Assembly (NCBI RefSeq): GCF_012273895.1
Contig: NC_052123.1
Location: 4,847,482-4,911,481, forward strand
DNA from: Zerene cesonia
Lineage: Eukaryota > Arthropoda > Insecta > Lepidoptera > Pieridae
DNA: 64,000 nucleotides
Direction of reading: 5' to 3'
Shown piece after piece: positions 34,161-45,185 of this stretch. Position 1 is the first letter of the stretch. Each line of letters begins with the position of its first letter. The notes beneath the pieces are model-generated. The model searched no databases. It was given only the letters and a program-made list of their open reading frames with translations, and was not told the DNA's origin. A program made the translations under genes and the position numbers.

Positions 34161-35275
34161 TTAATTATAATTCCCTGTTATTTTCTTTAAGCCTGGACTA
34201 AAAGTTAATCTCTTACATATAAGTTCCAGAATCACAGAATACGTACAGAGTAATATAACAATAGATACAAGCAGTTAGCAAAACAACAGCATTCCCCGTC
34301 GTTTTCCCTTAATATTTTCAATACCCTATGTTTATTCACCTTTGATGTTATATAAATATTTCGCGACTTGTGTTGATTTTTCTCGTTACTGCCTAAAGAT
34401 GTCAAGTGTTCTTTTAATGGAATTTGGATTTATTTTGGCGCCAAACGGTAACATTTTTTCTTGACATGGACATTTGTGGTGCTTTACAGTTGCGATTTTA
34501 GTGGAATTCGTTTTTTAAATCCATTTTATAAGATTCCTTTTTGATATATAGGGTTTTTTAATGTACATACAGCGTATAAATAGACCCATACAATTAATCA
34601 TAGAATATATAACTCGGCGTTTGGATAGATGTAGTGGATCCACTGAAAATCGGTATTATTAAGCTGAGTGGCAGGCCTTATTAAGCCACATATATATTTT
34701 TAAATCCCTAATATGTGACCATTATTGTTATATTTCTCTTCGCCTGCCTATTTGTCATTATAAACGTATTTTCTTTCTTTTTTTCTAGATATACTATGAT
34801 TATTCATTTTACGGCCACCGGAGAAGTAGCCGTTGGTTATGTCGGAAGTTTTAGTCATTTGTTATTGGCCTATAAAAAATACATATTCTCAATACTTAAA
34901 TGTGTTAATTTGATTCCTGTCCTACTTATTAACGCACAAGATCCGAAACAACTGAACCAATTTTGAAAATCATGTCCCCAATAGAACTACATTATTTCTT
35001 AACATCATGAGCTTTTTAGATTGCGAAACCCAAGCGGAGCCAGGGTAAAGACCATAGCATAATCATCAGATCGCGATGGATCGTGCCAAGAGCAGTTACT
35101 TACGTAACAATTCAATTTATTCCGATACAGTATTTAATATTCGGAACAAATTAAAAACCATCTATGAAATTGTGGATCGTGCGATAAATTGTTATTTCTT
35201 GAGACTTTAGTTTTATTATCTAGGAAGAGTAATCTAGCTTTAAGGTTTTATATAAGTTCTAATACGATTTCAGAA
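34161..35275. other. AT-rich stretch with a degraded Helitron-like piece
   Basis: 34925-35045 (TTAACGCACAAGATCCGAAA ... GAAACCCAAGCGGAGCCAGG) is a decayed Helitron-like copy. The open frame at 34715-34966 runs into it. No gene is supported. Confidence 0.4.
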
Positions 35276-35335
35276 CTCTCATAGAAGGCCTGTGTCCCAG
35301 CAGTGGGAAAACGTATAGGCTGATGATGATGATGA
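35276..35335 (+). mobile_element. J-type SINE 3' end
   Basis: GAAGGCCTGTGTCCCAGCAG, then CGTATAGGCTGATGATGATG. Confidence 0.65.
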
Positions 35336-35354
35336 ATACGATTTCAATTGTACA

Positions 35355-35550
35355 TTTTAGGTTTTGGTCGCTAAGGGGTAAAACGGGACCATTTTTGATA
35401 GTGGGGAATTTTTCATAGCCCCCGAGGTAAGACCAGGGGTTATGTCGGATTCCTACCGACTTAATCCCTACTGTGTTCCGTCAAGCCGCTTTAGTGAAGG
35501 GGCCACGGGTGCTTGTTGGAATTGAAAAAGTGGCTTTTCAGGCATGATGT
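35355..35550 (+). repeat. Q repeat, unclassified
   Basis: CTACCGACTTAATCCCTACT, GTTCCGTCAAGCCGCTTTAG and TGAAGGGGCCACGGG recur inverted at 40765-40905. GC is higher than in the surroundings. No coding motif was recognised. Confidence 0.5.
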
Positions 35551-36594
35551 ATTTATAATAAATGGAGATTAAGGTTTTAGTAATGTAGGGGAAAAATTAA
35601 TGGTCTAGGTGCAGAATATAAGAAATCAAAGTAGAGTTCAAATCGGTCCATTCGTTTCTGAGCTACACACATACCAAAAAATAAATGTGAATTTATTTTT
35701 GCTTCAAAAGCAGCAATCTAAGCTTAATTCCTTCCGCGTTTTAGTTCAAGAAAGATTGCTTATTTTCAAATTGAGTACGAAATACAAGAAATAAAATAAA
35801 GCCACCTTCACACAGAAACAGAAAGGGGCCTTAAATTTCTCTCCGCTACATTCTCTTCCAATCAGATCAAATTAGCGCTTGCCTCTTCAGCGATACGTTC
35901 ATATTACCAAAAAATAGCGTGCGACAGAGACAGAGCATACAAAAACCTCGTAACAAACAGAGACAGGTGGATACAACGAAACAAAAAGGCGAGACAGAAG
36001 TACGCTCATTACACGTGTAAGAACGAGACGGCTAGATCAATTTCCGAGATTAAAACTATCGCGCCGCTTGGCAGCTAGAATCTTTGTACATTCAAAAAGA
36101 AAAGGGCTTTAACATTTTTAATCATCTTCAAAGGAATTTTGGTATTAATTAAAATTTCCTCTTGTGCGAGATCTGTGAATGCGATCTCATCTATTACTAA
36201 TTAAAACTAGGAATAGTGTTAGGTTTTAGTTTGGGACAAAAATGTGACTTTGGCCTAGATTTTATGTTAAGAGGAAAACCTTTCAATTAAGTAGCTTTAT
36301 AAAAGTATGTGTCGGAAACAAAGCGAATTTTATGCATAATAAACTAATGCTATAATGTTTCTTATAAATGCTTGTCGAATAACCATGCAGTATGTCATAT
36401 ACCTATAAACCTCTGGGCAATATAGGGTACATTAGACAACTGTGAAGAGTATTAACTCTTTCACATATAAAGCACCAAAAATCCTGGTTAAAGTTTTGAT
36501 ACATAAATTAAAAACTTGATAGTGTGAAGATTTTCAACTCTTCTTCTTTCTTCTCTTTATCCAGGTTCTTTTCTATCCATATAAAATCTATCCA
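35551..36594. other. Non-coding stretch including a mixed-composition unique block
   Basis: 35810-36080 is less AT-rich and non-repetitive, with several GAGACAG-like motifs. It may be a conserved non-coding block, or an old element. No exon was recognised. Confidence 0.35.
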
Positions 36595-36599
36595 GGTTA

Positions 36600-36665
36600 T
36601 TAAGGCCGTCATTTCGATCACTGTACAGCGAGCGTGGTAACGGGAGACTAAGATGTTACATGTAT
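36600..36665 (+). repeat. P-family internal fragment
   Basis: GCGAGCGTGGTAACGGGAGA and CTAAGATGTTACATG match the internal part of 53068-53180. Confidence 0.5.
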
Positions 36666-36808
36666 TGTTCGTACAAAAAATTTGTTTTTGAACTTTCACC
36701 ACCTATTCTTCCGCTGTTGAGTTGTGAATATTTTTCGGGATGCTGGCAGTATTACCTGATAACGTATTCATCTTTCGGTGGCTATCATACTTCATATCAT
36801 ACTTCCTA

Positions 36809-37008
36809 TCCTACTAATATTATAAATGCGAAAGTTTGTAAGGATGTTTGTGTGTTTGTTGCTCTTTTACGCAAAAACTACTGAACCGATTGCAATGAAA
36901 TCTGGTACGTAGACAGCTTGACAACTGGAATAACATATAGGCAACTTTTTACCCTGATATTCCTACGGGATACGGACTTACGCGGGTGAAACCGCGAGGT
37001 GCAGGTAG
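36809..37008 (+). mobile_element. Lep1-type Helitron, copy A8
   Basis: TCCTACTAATATTATAAATG to AACCGCGAGGTGCAGGTAG; C-to-G change in the terminal CTAG. Confidence 0.87.
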
Positions 37009-38934
37009 TAATTAATAAATTCTTATAAGATCCCAATTTAAAAACGCAACAAAATACAAATGTTATTTTAAAATATTTAACTTGCAGCTTCATCTACACC
37101 TGTTTCACATATCGTCATCTGTTTTCTACTCTCACCAAAAAACCCAGAAAATTCAAGCAAACATCGTACATTCTACGCGCATTACCGAACAACCTGTCTT
37201 CCATAACATCTCATTACCATCCGCGTCAATTCATACGGGCTGCGAGTCGCAAAATTTAGTCGGCTATAAAACCGAGAGTAAGGTGAAGGCCACTGTAATT
37301 ATCTACTCCGAGTCACAATTACGTTCGCAGTGAAACGATATTAGGCCGCTGGAAAACCGCCATTTTGCGTTTTAAGTTTTATGAAAGTTTCACCAGCGGG
37401 AATGGCTGGTGTGCTGCTTTTTTATTGCCTACGTGAATGCTCACGCGAATCTAGTACGGTATGATTGTTACTGATGTATTGAATGAATGGATGAATGAAA
37501 ATTAATTATTGCCTTACTATAACACATAAAAAGGCGTACGAAAGACTTAATAAGGTAATGGTAAGGAAAAAAGGATTCCTTATCGCTGGGTAGTGATCTC
37601 AACTAGACAACCCTATTCATTGTAATAACTACACATTTTACCATAATTTAAATTACTCGTATTACCGAAGATAAATAAAAAAAAAATATTGTTTTAAACG
37701 ACGTTTTATACGTGAGTAAACCTAATAATCAGCTTATTTAAAGTATAAACAATGTAAAAATTAAATTACATTATCGTAATTTTGATATTACCATGCGGAG
37801 TGGCATATTTAAGAAAAATTAAATCATCATCATCATCACCGTACAATAAAATAAGAAAGAAAGGAACAGTTCCTCGGTCCTATAACAGCTATAATAACAG
37901 ACCATCGAAACGACTGAATAAATAGTGAGGTTTTTTACGAAACCGCATGTATTTCTTTAATACAGCATTTTAATTAGCATGATTATGATATTCAATGCTT
38001 AACCGTTTTTGAATAAATTTCAACACAAAAACAGAACATCCATAGAAATGTATTTATAAACATTATCAACCCGGCCATAATGTTATTTCATAGAAATAGT
38101 TTTCAAGATACGCAACATTTCATTTCTATAAAACATTTTTCAATTTCCGACACGACTGTCCGCCGCAGGCTACAAAAATACATATTGCTCCTGATAGATG
38201 TTCCTACCTGATATTTTTGCTTTTTATCCAAGTGAAGTGAGGTTTCATTTTGTATTTTACTAGGCGCGATTACATACGCTTCTTATTGGCCAACTTGTAT
38301 CATTGGGAATTAACTGCCGATTCGCCAATAGCTAAGGAAATAAGTGCTTTATTGGTATAAATAAATAAACAGGTAATTTAAAATCGTTTAGATATTTCAA
38401 AGTAAAAATGAGAATGAGTTGTACATAGACTGTTTGGCCCGGCTTCTCCCAGATAGACCCAGGATGTCTAAATCATATAAATAATGGTACATGATTTTTA
38501 AAATGTATGGAGTAGTACTCTTCTCTCCCCATCTTTATTATCAGTATAGATATGTATAAAGATAGAATAACAAAAGATACTTAAACACAATTATTTGTAA
38601 GCTTCAGCTGTCTTAAAAACAATAATACAAATTTCATGAATATTTCTATAAGCTCCGGTACTGCTGCCCCAAAATAGATGTAGCAATTGGCCACCCTTTA
38701 AGAACAGACGATATAACATCAAGGGCAAATTATGATGAACCTTCAAAAGAATCTAGAAGCTACGATAAAAACAAGAATGTAAGGAACTCAATGAATGCGC
38801 AAACTAATGGAATTCTTACCGGGACAAATCTAAAATTGATCGTAGAAAAGATATTCCGAAGCACATGCCATCTTTAAAACTGGTATTTTAAATTAAATAA
38901 TGCGTTACATAAATCTATACTTATACTAGCTGCA
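37009..38934. other. Mostly unique non-coding stretch
   Basis: 37080-37440 is non-repetitive, with mixed composition, a TATAAAA in GC context (near 37266) and an 83-codon plus-strand frame lacking any known domain. The rest is AT-rich. Candidate regulatory DNA at best. Confidence 0.35.
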
Positions 38935-39079
38935 AGCCCCGGTTCGACCGGGTTCTCATGTATCGTAATTTGAATAATATAAATGTCCCATCAAACTGCA
39001 CATGGTATCCAGATTTGTTTAAAATCGGTTGGGTAGTTTAGGAGTCCATCGCGGACAAACAAAGAGTTGTGAGTTGGTA
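38935..39079 (-). mobile_element. C-type Helitron-like copy
   Basis: CTAGCTGCAAGCCCCGGTTC, CAAACTGCACATGGTATCCA and GTTTAGGAGTCCATCGCGGA. Confidence 0.6.
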
Positions 39080-40055
39080 ACATTGTAGAGGTAATCTCTG
39101 AACATTCTGAACCTATTTCAAAAATTATTTTACCAATAGATAGCTAATAGATATCTTCTTAGTGATGGGCGATAAACTCTGGGAGCTAGTGATATTGTAA
39201 AGGACCTATATGTCCTTTGTCCCTAGCATACCCGGCCATACGTTTCTGTGGCTGAGTAATAATTAAAAATATTAAGATTAGGGATAATTAATCGAAATAA
39301 AAACTTTCCTATAACTTAAGTTGGACTAAATTACACATAAAATGCCAAATTTCATCAAAATCGGTTGAGTTGGTGAAGAGTTCATTGGGTAAATGCATCA
39401 TGACATAAGATTGAAACTACTTGATCGATTTGACTCAAGTCTTCTTCACTAGACAGCTTTTTGTTGTGTAATATACTATATTCCAATAAGTATATTCAAC
39501 TTTAATAACAAAAGCAACGGATAAAACACGCCCCAGCATAATTTTTCTTTAAAAACTAGGATATATCTTCTTCAATTTCTGGTGGCAGAAATTAATATGA
39601 TAGATATCCATCTATAGGATAGCAGCTGCTTACTGCATATTAAAATCTATCAGTGAAAAATATGGGAAATTAATTTTATCCATTTTCCATCAGCGGGCAC
39701 GAGGCTCTCGCTTTCAACATGACAAACAAAGACTTCAGAACGCAAATTAAAATCGTTCAAAATATATTTCAATTAAATACAACCACAGAATAAGTTGATC
39801 GGAACAATTTTTTTTATTCTGGAAAGAAAGAAAAGTGTATAGGGTGCCAGTGGCGTACAGGAGTTATTTCAATATATCTAAAACATAGCATTAAATTATT
39901 AGCCCTACCTAAAAATATCTAAGTATGACGAAGCAAAAAGCTGGAAACTGAACATGCGCCGTACTGAAACTAATCCTCAAAGAAACCTCCTTCTCATGGT
40001 TTTCACATAAAATAATAAATCTTTAACAAAATAATTATCCTATCCTACTACCCTA
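39080..40055. other. AT-rich stretch with faint Helitron-like traces
   Basis: 39335-39400 resembles a C-type core (AAATTTCATCAAAATCGGTT). Otherwise nothing is seen. Confidence 0.35.
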
Positions 40056-40255
40056 TCCTACTAACATTATAAATGCGAAAGCTTGTAAGGATGTGTGTGT
40101 GTTTGTTGCTCTTTCACGCAAAAACTACTGAACCGATTGCAATGAAATTTGGTACGTAGACAGCTGGACAACTGAAACAACATATAGGCAACTTTTTATC
40201 CCGATATTCCTACGGGATACGGACTTACGCGGGTGAAACCGCAGGGCGCAGTTAG
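40056..40255 (+). mobile_element. Lep1-type Helitron, copy A9
   Basis: TCCTACTAACATTATAAATG to GGGCGCAGTTAG, full length. Confidence 0.87.
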
Positions 40256-40764
40256 TTGACACAACGATAAAATTCAGAAAACACAACACCAATCAAATAT
40301 TTCGTCTATGCCAGTTTTGTAGAAATTTACTGATAACAGCTTTAGTTTAATAAGACAAGATGTCCCAAAATAAATAAACCTACAGTTTCATAGAACACAT
40401 AATAAAGATACACGTCACTTTACTCATAGCAGGAGCTGGTTCTATTTGCTTGAATTTACTGTTTCTGCCATTATTAGTAAGGTTATTGTTTGTTTGCTAT
40501 CCACGCCTTTACAAGGGAATCCTTTTGTTAGTCAAACATCACAAAGGGTATAGCGATGTTTTATACAGAATCGATTTGGGAAGGAAATGATTTATCTCGC
40601 GATTGCCTTGTATTATACTTTTTTAGTTGATTGTTATCATCGAGGTATACAATAAGTGTTATGAAGAATCTGAATTCAATATCGGGAAGAAAAGGCCTTT
40701 AACCTTGTTTTTTTTTTTCAAACTTTGTCAACATCTTTTAAAAAGCTATCAACATAGGTTCTAG

Positions 40765-40905
40765 ATCTTTCGAAGGAATCACGGGCGAATTTAAACCTCC
40801 TGTTTCCCCATCACTAAAGCGGTTCGACGGAACAGTGGGGATTAGTCGGTAGTCCACAATTGCAGTGGGAGTCCGAAAAACCCAGGGCCCTTTGAAGCCT
40901 TAGCC
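40765..40905 (-). repeat. Q repeat, inverse copy
   Basis: CACTAAAGCGGTTCGACGGA, ACAGTGGGGATTAGTCGGTA and ACCCAGGGCCCTTTGAAG; reverse complement of the core at 35355-35550. Confidence 0.5.
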
Positions 40906-40920
40906 AATCGTATAACAATC

Positions 40921-41235
40921 TTAATTTAAAATGGCGTAGTTCTTATTGCTTACTATGAAAATCACGTTTACAATATCACATAATATAAAAAAACACGTCC
41001 AATTTCCAAAGCTAAAACCACATAATTCGCTCAAGAAATCCAACGAAGGAAACACTAAATAAGTAGCCCTAATATGAAGGTCAAGCGTTTCCATTCCTCC
41101 CGCACAACTGCGGAAGTAAACTCCGTAAAGGCGAACATAGACAGATACGAAAACATCAAAGATTGTGATATAACACGCCACACAAAACATATTCCACGGC
41201 ATCAGAATAAGATTAATGCTCAAAAGATACGTCAC
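40921..41235 (-). CDS. Unassigned hydrophobic ORF, possible chemoreceptor-like exon or remnant
   Basis: An open frame of about 104 codons, preceded by TGA (41238-41236) and ending with TAA at 40921-40923; its first codon is GTG, so it has no obvious native start. Hydrophobic stretches include LLSINLILMPWNMFCVACYI and FFILCDIVNVIFIV, separated by a polar segment with ETLDLHIRATYLVF and FLSELCGFSFGNW. Paired membrane segments with a small 'FG'-like turn before the second recall the C-terminal half of insect gustatory receptors, but no diagnostic motif (such as the C-terminal TY...QF) is present. A donor-like ATA|GTAAGC would end an exon at 40954. The stretch belongs to no repeat family seen here. 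It may also be chance: AT-rich introns give open frames of this size. Confidence 0.2.
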   Translation of the reverse strand: MTYLLSINLILMPWNMFCVACYITIFDVFVSVYVRLYGVYFRSCAGGMETLDLHIRATYLVFPSLDFLSELCGFSFGNWTCFFILCDIVNVIFIVSNKNYAILN

Positions 41236-41473
41236 TCAAGATAATCTCAGGGGAACCGCTTTCAGTTACTGAAACTACTCTGCATTTACTGTTATTTTGT
41301 GATAAATAGAAAGATCTATATGATTGAACGGCTTTATTGTTTACTTGCTGTTGACCACAGCTTCGCGAGTGGTCAAATAAATTTTCATGGTCAAATTTTC
41401 TCTGTCAAATTTCTCGTTTGGTTTTGTTTTCTGTTTCGGTTTTTCTGAACTCTTGGAATATTCAATTCCTACT

Positions 41474-41667
41474 TCCTAATAATATTATAATTGCGAAAGT
41501 TTGTAAGGACGTGTGTGTTTGTTACTCTTTCACGCAAAAATTACTGAACCGATTGCAATGAAACTTGGTACGTACACAGCTGGACAACTGGATAACATAT
41601 AGGTTTATTATCCCGATATTCCTACGGGATACGAACTCACGCGGGTGAAACCGCGGGGCGCAGTTAG
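41474..41667 (+). mobile_element. Lep1-type Helitron, copy A10
   Basis: TCCTAATAATATTATAATTG to GGGCGCAGTTAG, slightly shortened. Confidence 0.86.
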
Positions 41668-42884
41668 TAATATATAATTTCGAGAATTTGAAAAATCTTT
41701 CAATGCTTTCCTAATTTATTATTTCTTCCCAATTTTCGTTTTTCCAAGATTCCCGATCTAATAATAAAGACTAAATATAACTGGGATTATCAAAGGTTAA
41801 TAAGCACAGCTGCAAAAATACATCCACCTACGGATTTAAAAGAAAACAATTTTAAATCTAGCAATCGCAGAGATTTTTCGTTCTCAAAAAATTTTATATG
41901 CAAGAAACATGGCTTTAAAAATTCAAGTCACTACGTTTTGCATTAAGCTGTCGTCTTCAGATTTCCCTTAGGTTTACAAGGTAATGCCTTAGAAAGAATT
42001 AGACTGCCTGTAGAATTTTTATGCCCTACTATTGTAGGATTAATATCACCGTAGGATTCCCCATATGCTGTAAAAAAAATGGCCCCCATTTTTTAATTTT
42101 GAACAAGAATTTTCCATTTGTTCTATATTTACTAGAAACAGGCAACTTTCAACCCGTCTTCACTAATAGTATATGGAACAAACATGTATTTTTGTATGTT
42201 TTTAACGTTTTCACGCAAAAACCACTTGACCGATTTCATAAATTCTTCTTCCACAATTAGAAAGCTACAACTGAAATAGGCTACATCTAGTATGTGATAG
42301 TATCTAATATTTAAATAATATTAAAACACTGGGTTTATTAGGTTTTCCTGAAAGATTCTTATCAATTAACTGTCCCACGAATACAAATTATAAAGTGCAT
42401 TCAGTTAACCAATACAATTAAATAGAAGTCTCAGCATTGCGGGACGAACTACCATCGTACCACTCTAAATAAATAAGAATGAATTATGTAGCACTCTTAA
42501 AGTGGGGACAATGTATAAGTAAGCTCTTCGAAACAGCAATTGATTTCTACAGTAATATAGTTAGATTTATACAGAATTTCTTCCTCTGTACATATCTCAG
42601 TGAGAAAAATGCAGCTATCGGACCGCTGGCTTATTCACTAGAAGTTATAATCAACAAATTGGATGGGTTTAAAGACAACTATAAAAGCAACTAAACTAGA
42701 CCCTTATATGAGACCTATATATCAATAGTTAGATAAATATGAGCTGCTGATTATGGACTTTCCTAGATCAGAAATACTTTTTTCGCTGGTGTTACAGCGG
42801 ATAAGAATTCAAATTTTGAACATTCCTCATACTTATTACATTTTAATTTGATCCGTATTCCTCATGAGGTGTGTACTGTACACA
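41668..42884. other. AT-rich stretch, unassigned
   Basis: 42160-42290 is a decayed E-type Helitron-like piece (CACGCAAAAACCACTTGACC). A 71-codon plus-strand frame at 42479-42694 has no recognisable domain and is not called. Confidence 0.35.
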
Positions 42885-43040
42885 GTGCTTTTAGAAGAAG
42901 TCTAATTGGATAAATAAATGTTTGAGTTTTGAGTTTAATTGGGTTGCCTGGATGCTTACGCTTAAGTGACAAGGCCGCCCTTTGTGATGGTTAGGATTAT
43001 GATTTTAAGGTTGTTTTGTATGTCCGTACAATAAAGTGTA
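42885..43040 (+). mobile_element. LINE 3'-tail fragments
   Basis: 42885-42935 (CTTTTAGAAGAAGTCTAATT, AAATGTTTGAGTTTTGAG) is the inverse of 3544-3610. 42947-43040 (CAAGGCCGCCCTTTGTGATG, TCCGTACAATAAAGTGTATA) looks like another LINE 3' UTR with a polyadenylation-like AATAAA. Confidence 0.45.
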
Positions 43041-43382
43041 TATATATGTAAGATAATAGATATCAACTCATATTGATGTTATGTGTATGTCATGTTGGTG
43101 GTATTACAGCGATAAATATTCATGTACCAGACGAAGAGAAACAATCCATAAACGTATATCTAAGGCAATGTGACTCTATGCCAATTAAAGTTAACGGATA
43201 TCGTGCGAACGGACAACAATAGCGACCGTGAGATATATGTATGGGAAATATGATGGATTTCAAGATATGTTCTACAGTTCAAACGCTGGTGGTTCTTGGA
43301 TTTTGTCGTCTTATATATATGGAGAGGTAACGTCATCTGTTATTTGTAGTAATAAGAAAAGTTCTGAACGACTGTACTTTTA

Positions 43383-43890
43383 TGTTTTTTATGTAATAGC
43401 GAGTTTTGAAGTACGTGGTTTCGTGCAAAAGCAGTGGTGGCTCAGTGGTGAGAACCTCGGACTTCAAAATCGATAAGTCGGGGTTCGAGACCGGCGATCG
43501 TGCAGGAAATAAATTGATTTTTCAATTTATCTGCGCATGTAGATAACATCACCACTGCTTAAAACGGTGAAGGAAAACATCGTGAGGAAACCGGCACATC
43601 CAAGAATCAAAAGTTCGACGACATGTGACATCAGCCAACCCGCATCTGACCAGCGTGGTGGATTATGGCCTGAACCCTCATAAGCGGCTTGTGTCCTAGC
43701 AGTGGCAACATATAAGGGCTGATGATGATGATGGACTTCGTGGTTCGCCTGATGCTAAATATTCACCAACTATGAACACTTGCAGAGGTAGGACCGCTAC
43801 GAATGAGTTGCTCTAAAGTTAGTTAAACTAAAAAAGTTAACTCTAAAGAGTTCTAAAGGGTAAAGGATAAGGAAAGAACTGTAAAGGAAA
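43383..43890 (-). mobile_element. H-family retroposon interrupted by a J SINE
   Basis: 43383-43423 (TTTTTTATGTAATAGCGAG ... CGTGGTTTCG) and 43739-43890 (CGTGGTTCGCCTGATGCTAA ... GGATAAGGAAAGAACTG) are the two halves of an H copy. Confidence 0.6.
43424..43738 (+). mobile_element. J-type tRNA-derived SINE, full length
   Basis: A box TGGCTCAGTGGTGAGAACC and B box GGGGTTCGAGACC at tRNA-like spacing, a body with GGTGAAGGAAAACATCGTGA and CAACCCGCATCTGACCAGCG, and tail GCTGATGATGATGATG. About 300 bp, flanked by CGTGGTTTCG (43414-43423) and CGTGGTTCG (43739-43747), a target-site duplication. Confidence 0.85.
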
Positions 43891-44587
43891 CAACGAACAT
43901 ATGTAACCATTTGACACATACACTTAATGTTTTAATTAAATCGCTAAATCGTAATAGTCGAACGTAAAAACTCATCGCCTAAATGGTTCCATATAACAAT
44001 ATTCGTTTAAAAGGATTCCCGCCAATTCCCTAATGCAATAACTCATTTTGAGCGACCTTTCAACGAATTAATGGCACTTAGCTGGAAATGCAGCCGATTG
44101 TTCCGTTTAACTGACTTAGAAAAGACGTATTCTATTGTCTTGCATCATTTATGTTTATAGCAGCACAAATTTAATTTCGTTTTTGAATGCAGTTATGATT
44201 AAAATTGATAAGATATAAAAGATTTGTTTTTTTTATATTATCATTTCATAACTTCGCATCCGAAGTTATATATAGCATATGTTAATATAGTTAATATGGT
44301 ATAATATATATGAATCATAACATAATATAATATAAATAAATAGTTATATTTCCCGGTTCATTCTGTCGCCCAATTAACTATTCAACCGACTTCATAAAAG
44401 GAGGTATCAATTCAACTCTATTCTTTATGTCGTCCTATTTAAATTTGGTACTAGTTATGAATATTTTATGGGGGTTAAATATTTTTAAATATAACAAGAT
44501 GCAAGATTTGTCGTGTCTATATATGTATTAACTATTAAACTCAAAAACTACAAATACATTTACTACATTTCCTTAGTCATCATACTA

Positions 44588-44783
44588 TCACTCTGATATT
44601 ATAAATGTAAAAAGATTGTTTGTTTAGATGTTTGTCCGTCAATCACGCTGAAACTACGTAACGGATTTTGACGAAATTTGGTATGCAGACAGGGTATGTG
44701 CTGACATAGGTGAAAAGATAGTTTTATCTTAATTAAATGCTCAGGAATCTTGATATCCGGACGGAGCCGGGACGAGCGTCTAG
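44588..44783 (+). mobile_element. D-type Helitron-like copy
   Basis: TCACTCTGATATTATAAATG to CGGAGCCGGGACGAGCGTCT then AG, full length. Confidence 0.75.
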
Positions 44784-44943
44784 TAACAATAATTATTTGG
44801 TTTAACCACAGATAACATACTTTACTAGTACTAGTAGGTTTAACGTGTGCGGCGACGGGGCATCGAGCTAGCTAGAACACTTCCAACATAGTCAACCGAT
44901 AGCCACTCTTCCCAACTGAAAGTCCCAAAGGAATTCTCTCAAT

Positions 44944-45185
44944 AACAAACAAACAAACAAACTAACAAACAAACAAAACACTTTATTATGCACCAAATGA
45001 TAATAAAAGTAAAAATATATACATAATAATATAAACATTCAAACAACAAACAAACAAAAACACTTAATTGTGCACCAAACGATAATAACAAGTAACAAAC
45101 AATATATATACATTATATCATAAACATTCACGAGCACAACAGGCGGGCTTACGCTAAGGCAGCGATCTCTTCAATGCAAAACAAT
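44944..45185 (-). mobile_element. LINE 3' UTR with duplicated (TTTG)n-tailed segment
   Basis: On the minus strand, AGAGATCGCTGCCTTAGCGT, AAGCCCGCCTGTTGTGCTCG, then GTGCACAATTAAGTG and TTTG repeats. A segment of about 80 bp with GTGCACCAAACGATAATAA / ATGCACCAAATGATAATAA occurs twice in tandem (about 44965-45046 and 45047-45128). Confidence 0.6.

Noticed and set aside
42479..42694. 71-codon plus-strand frame
   Set aside because: No recognisable domain, no splice or promoter support; length is expected by chance in AT-rich DNA.
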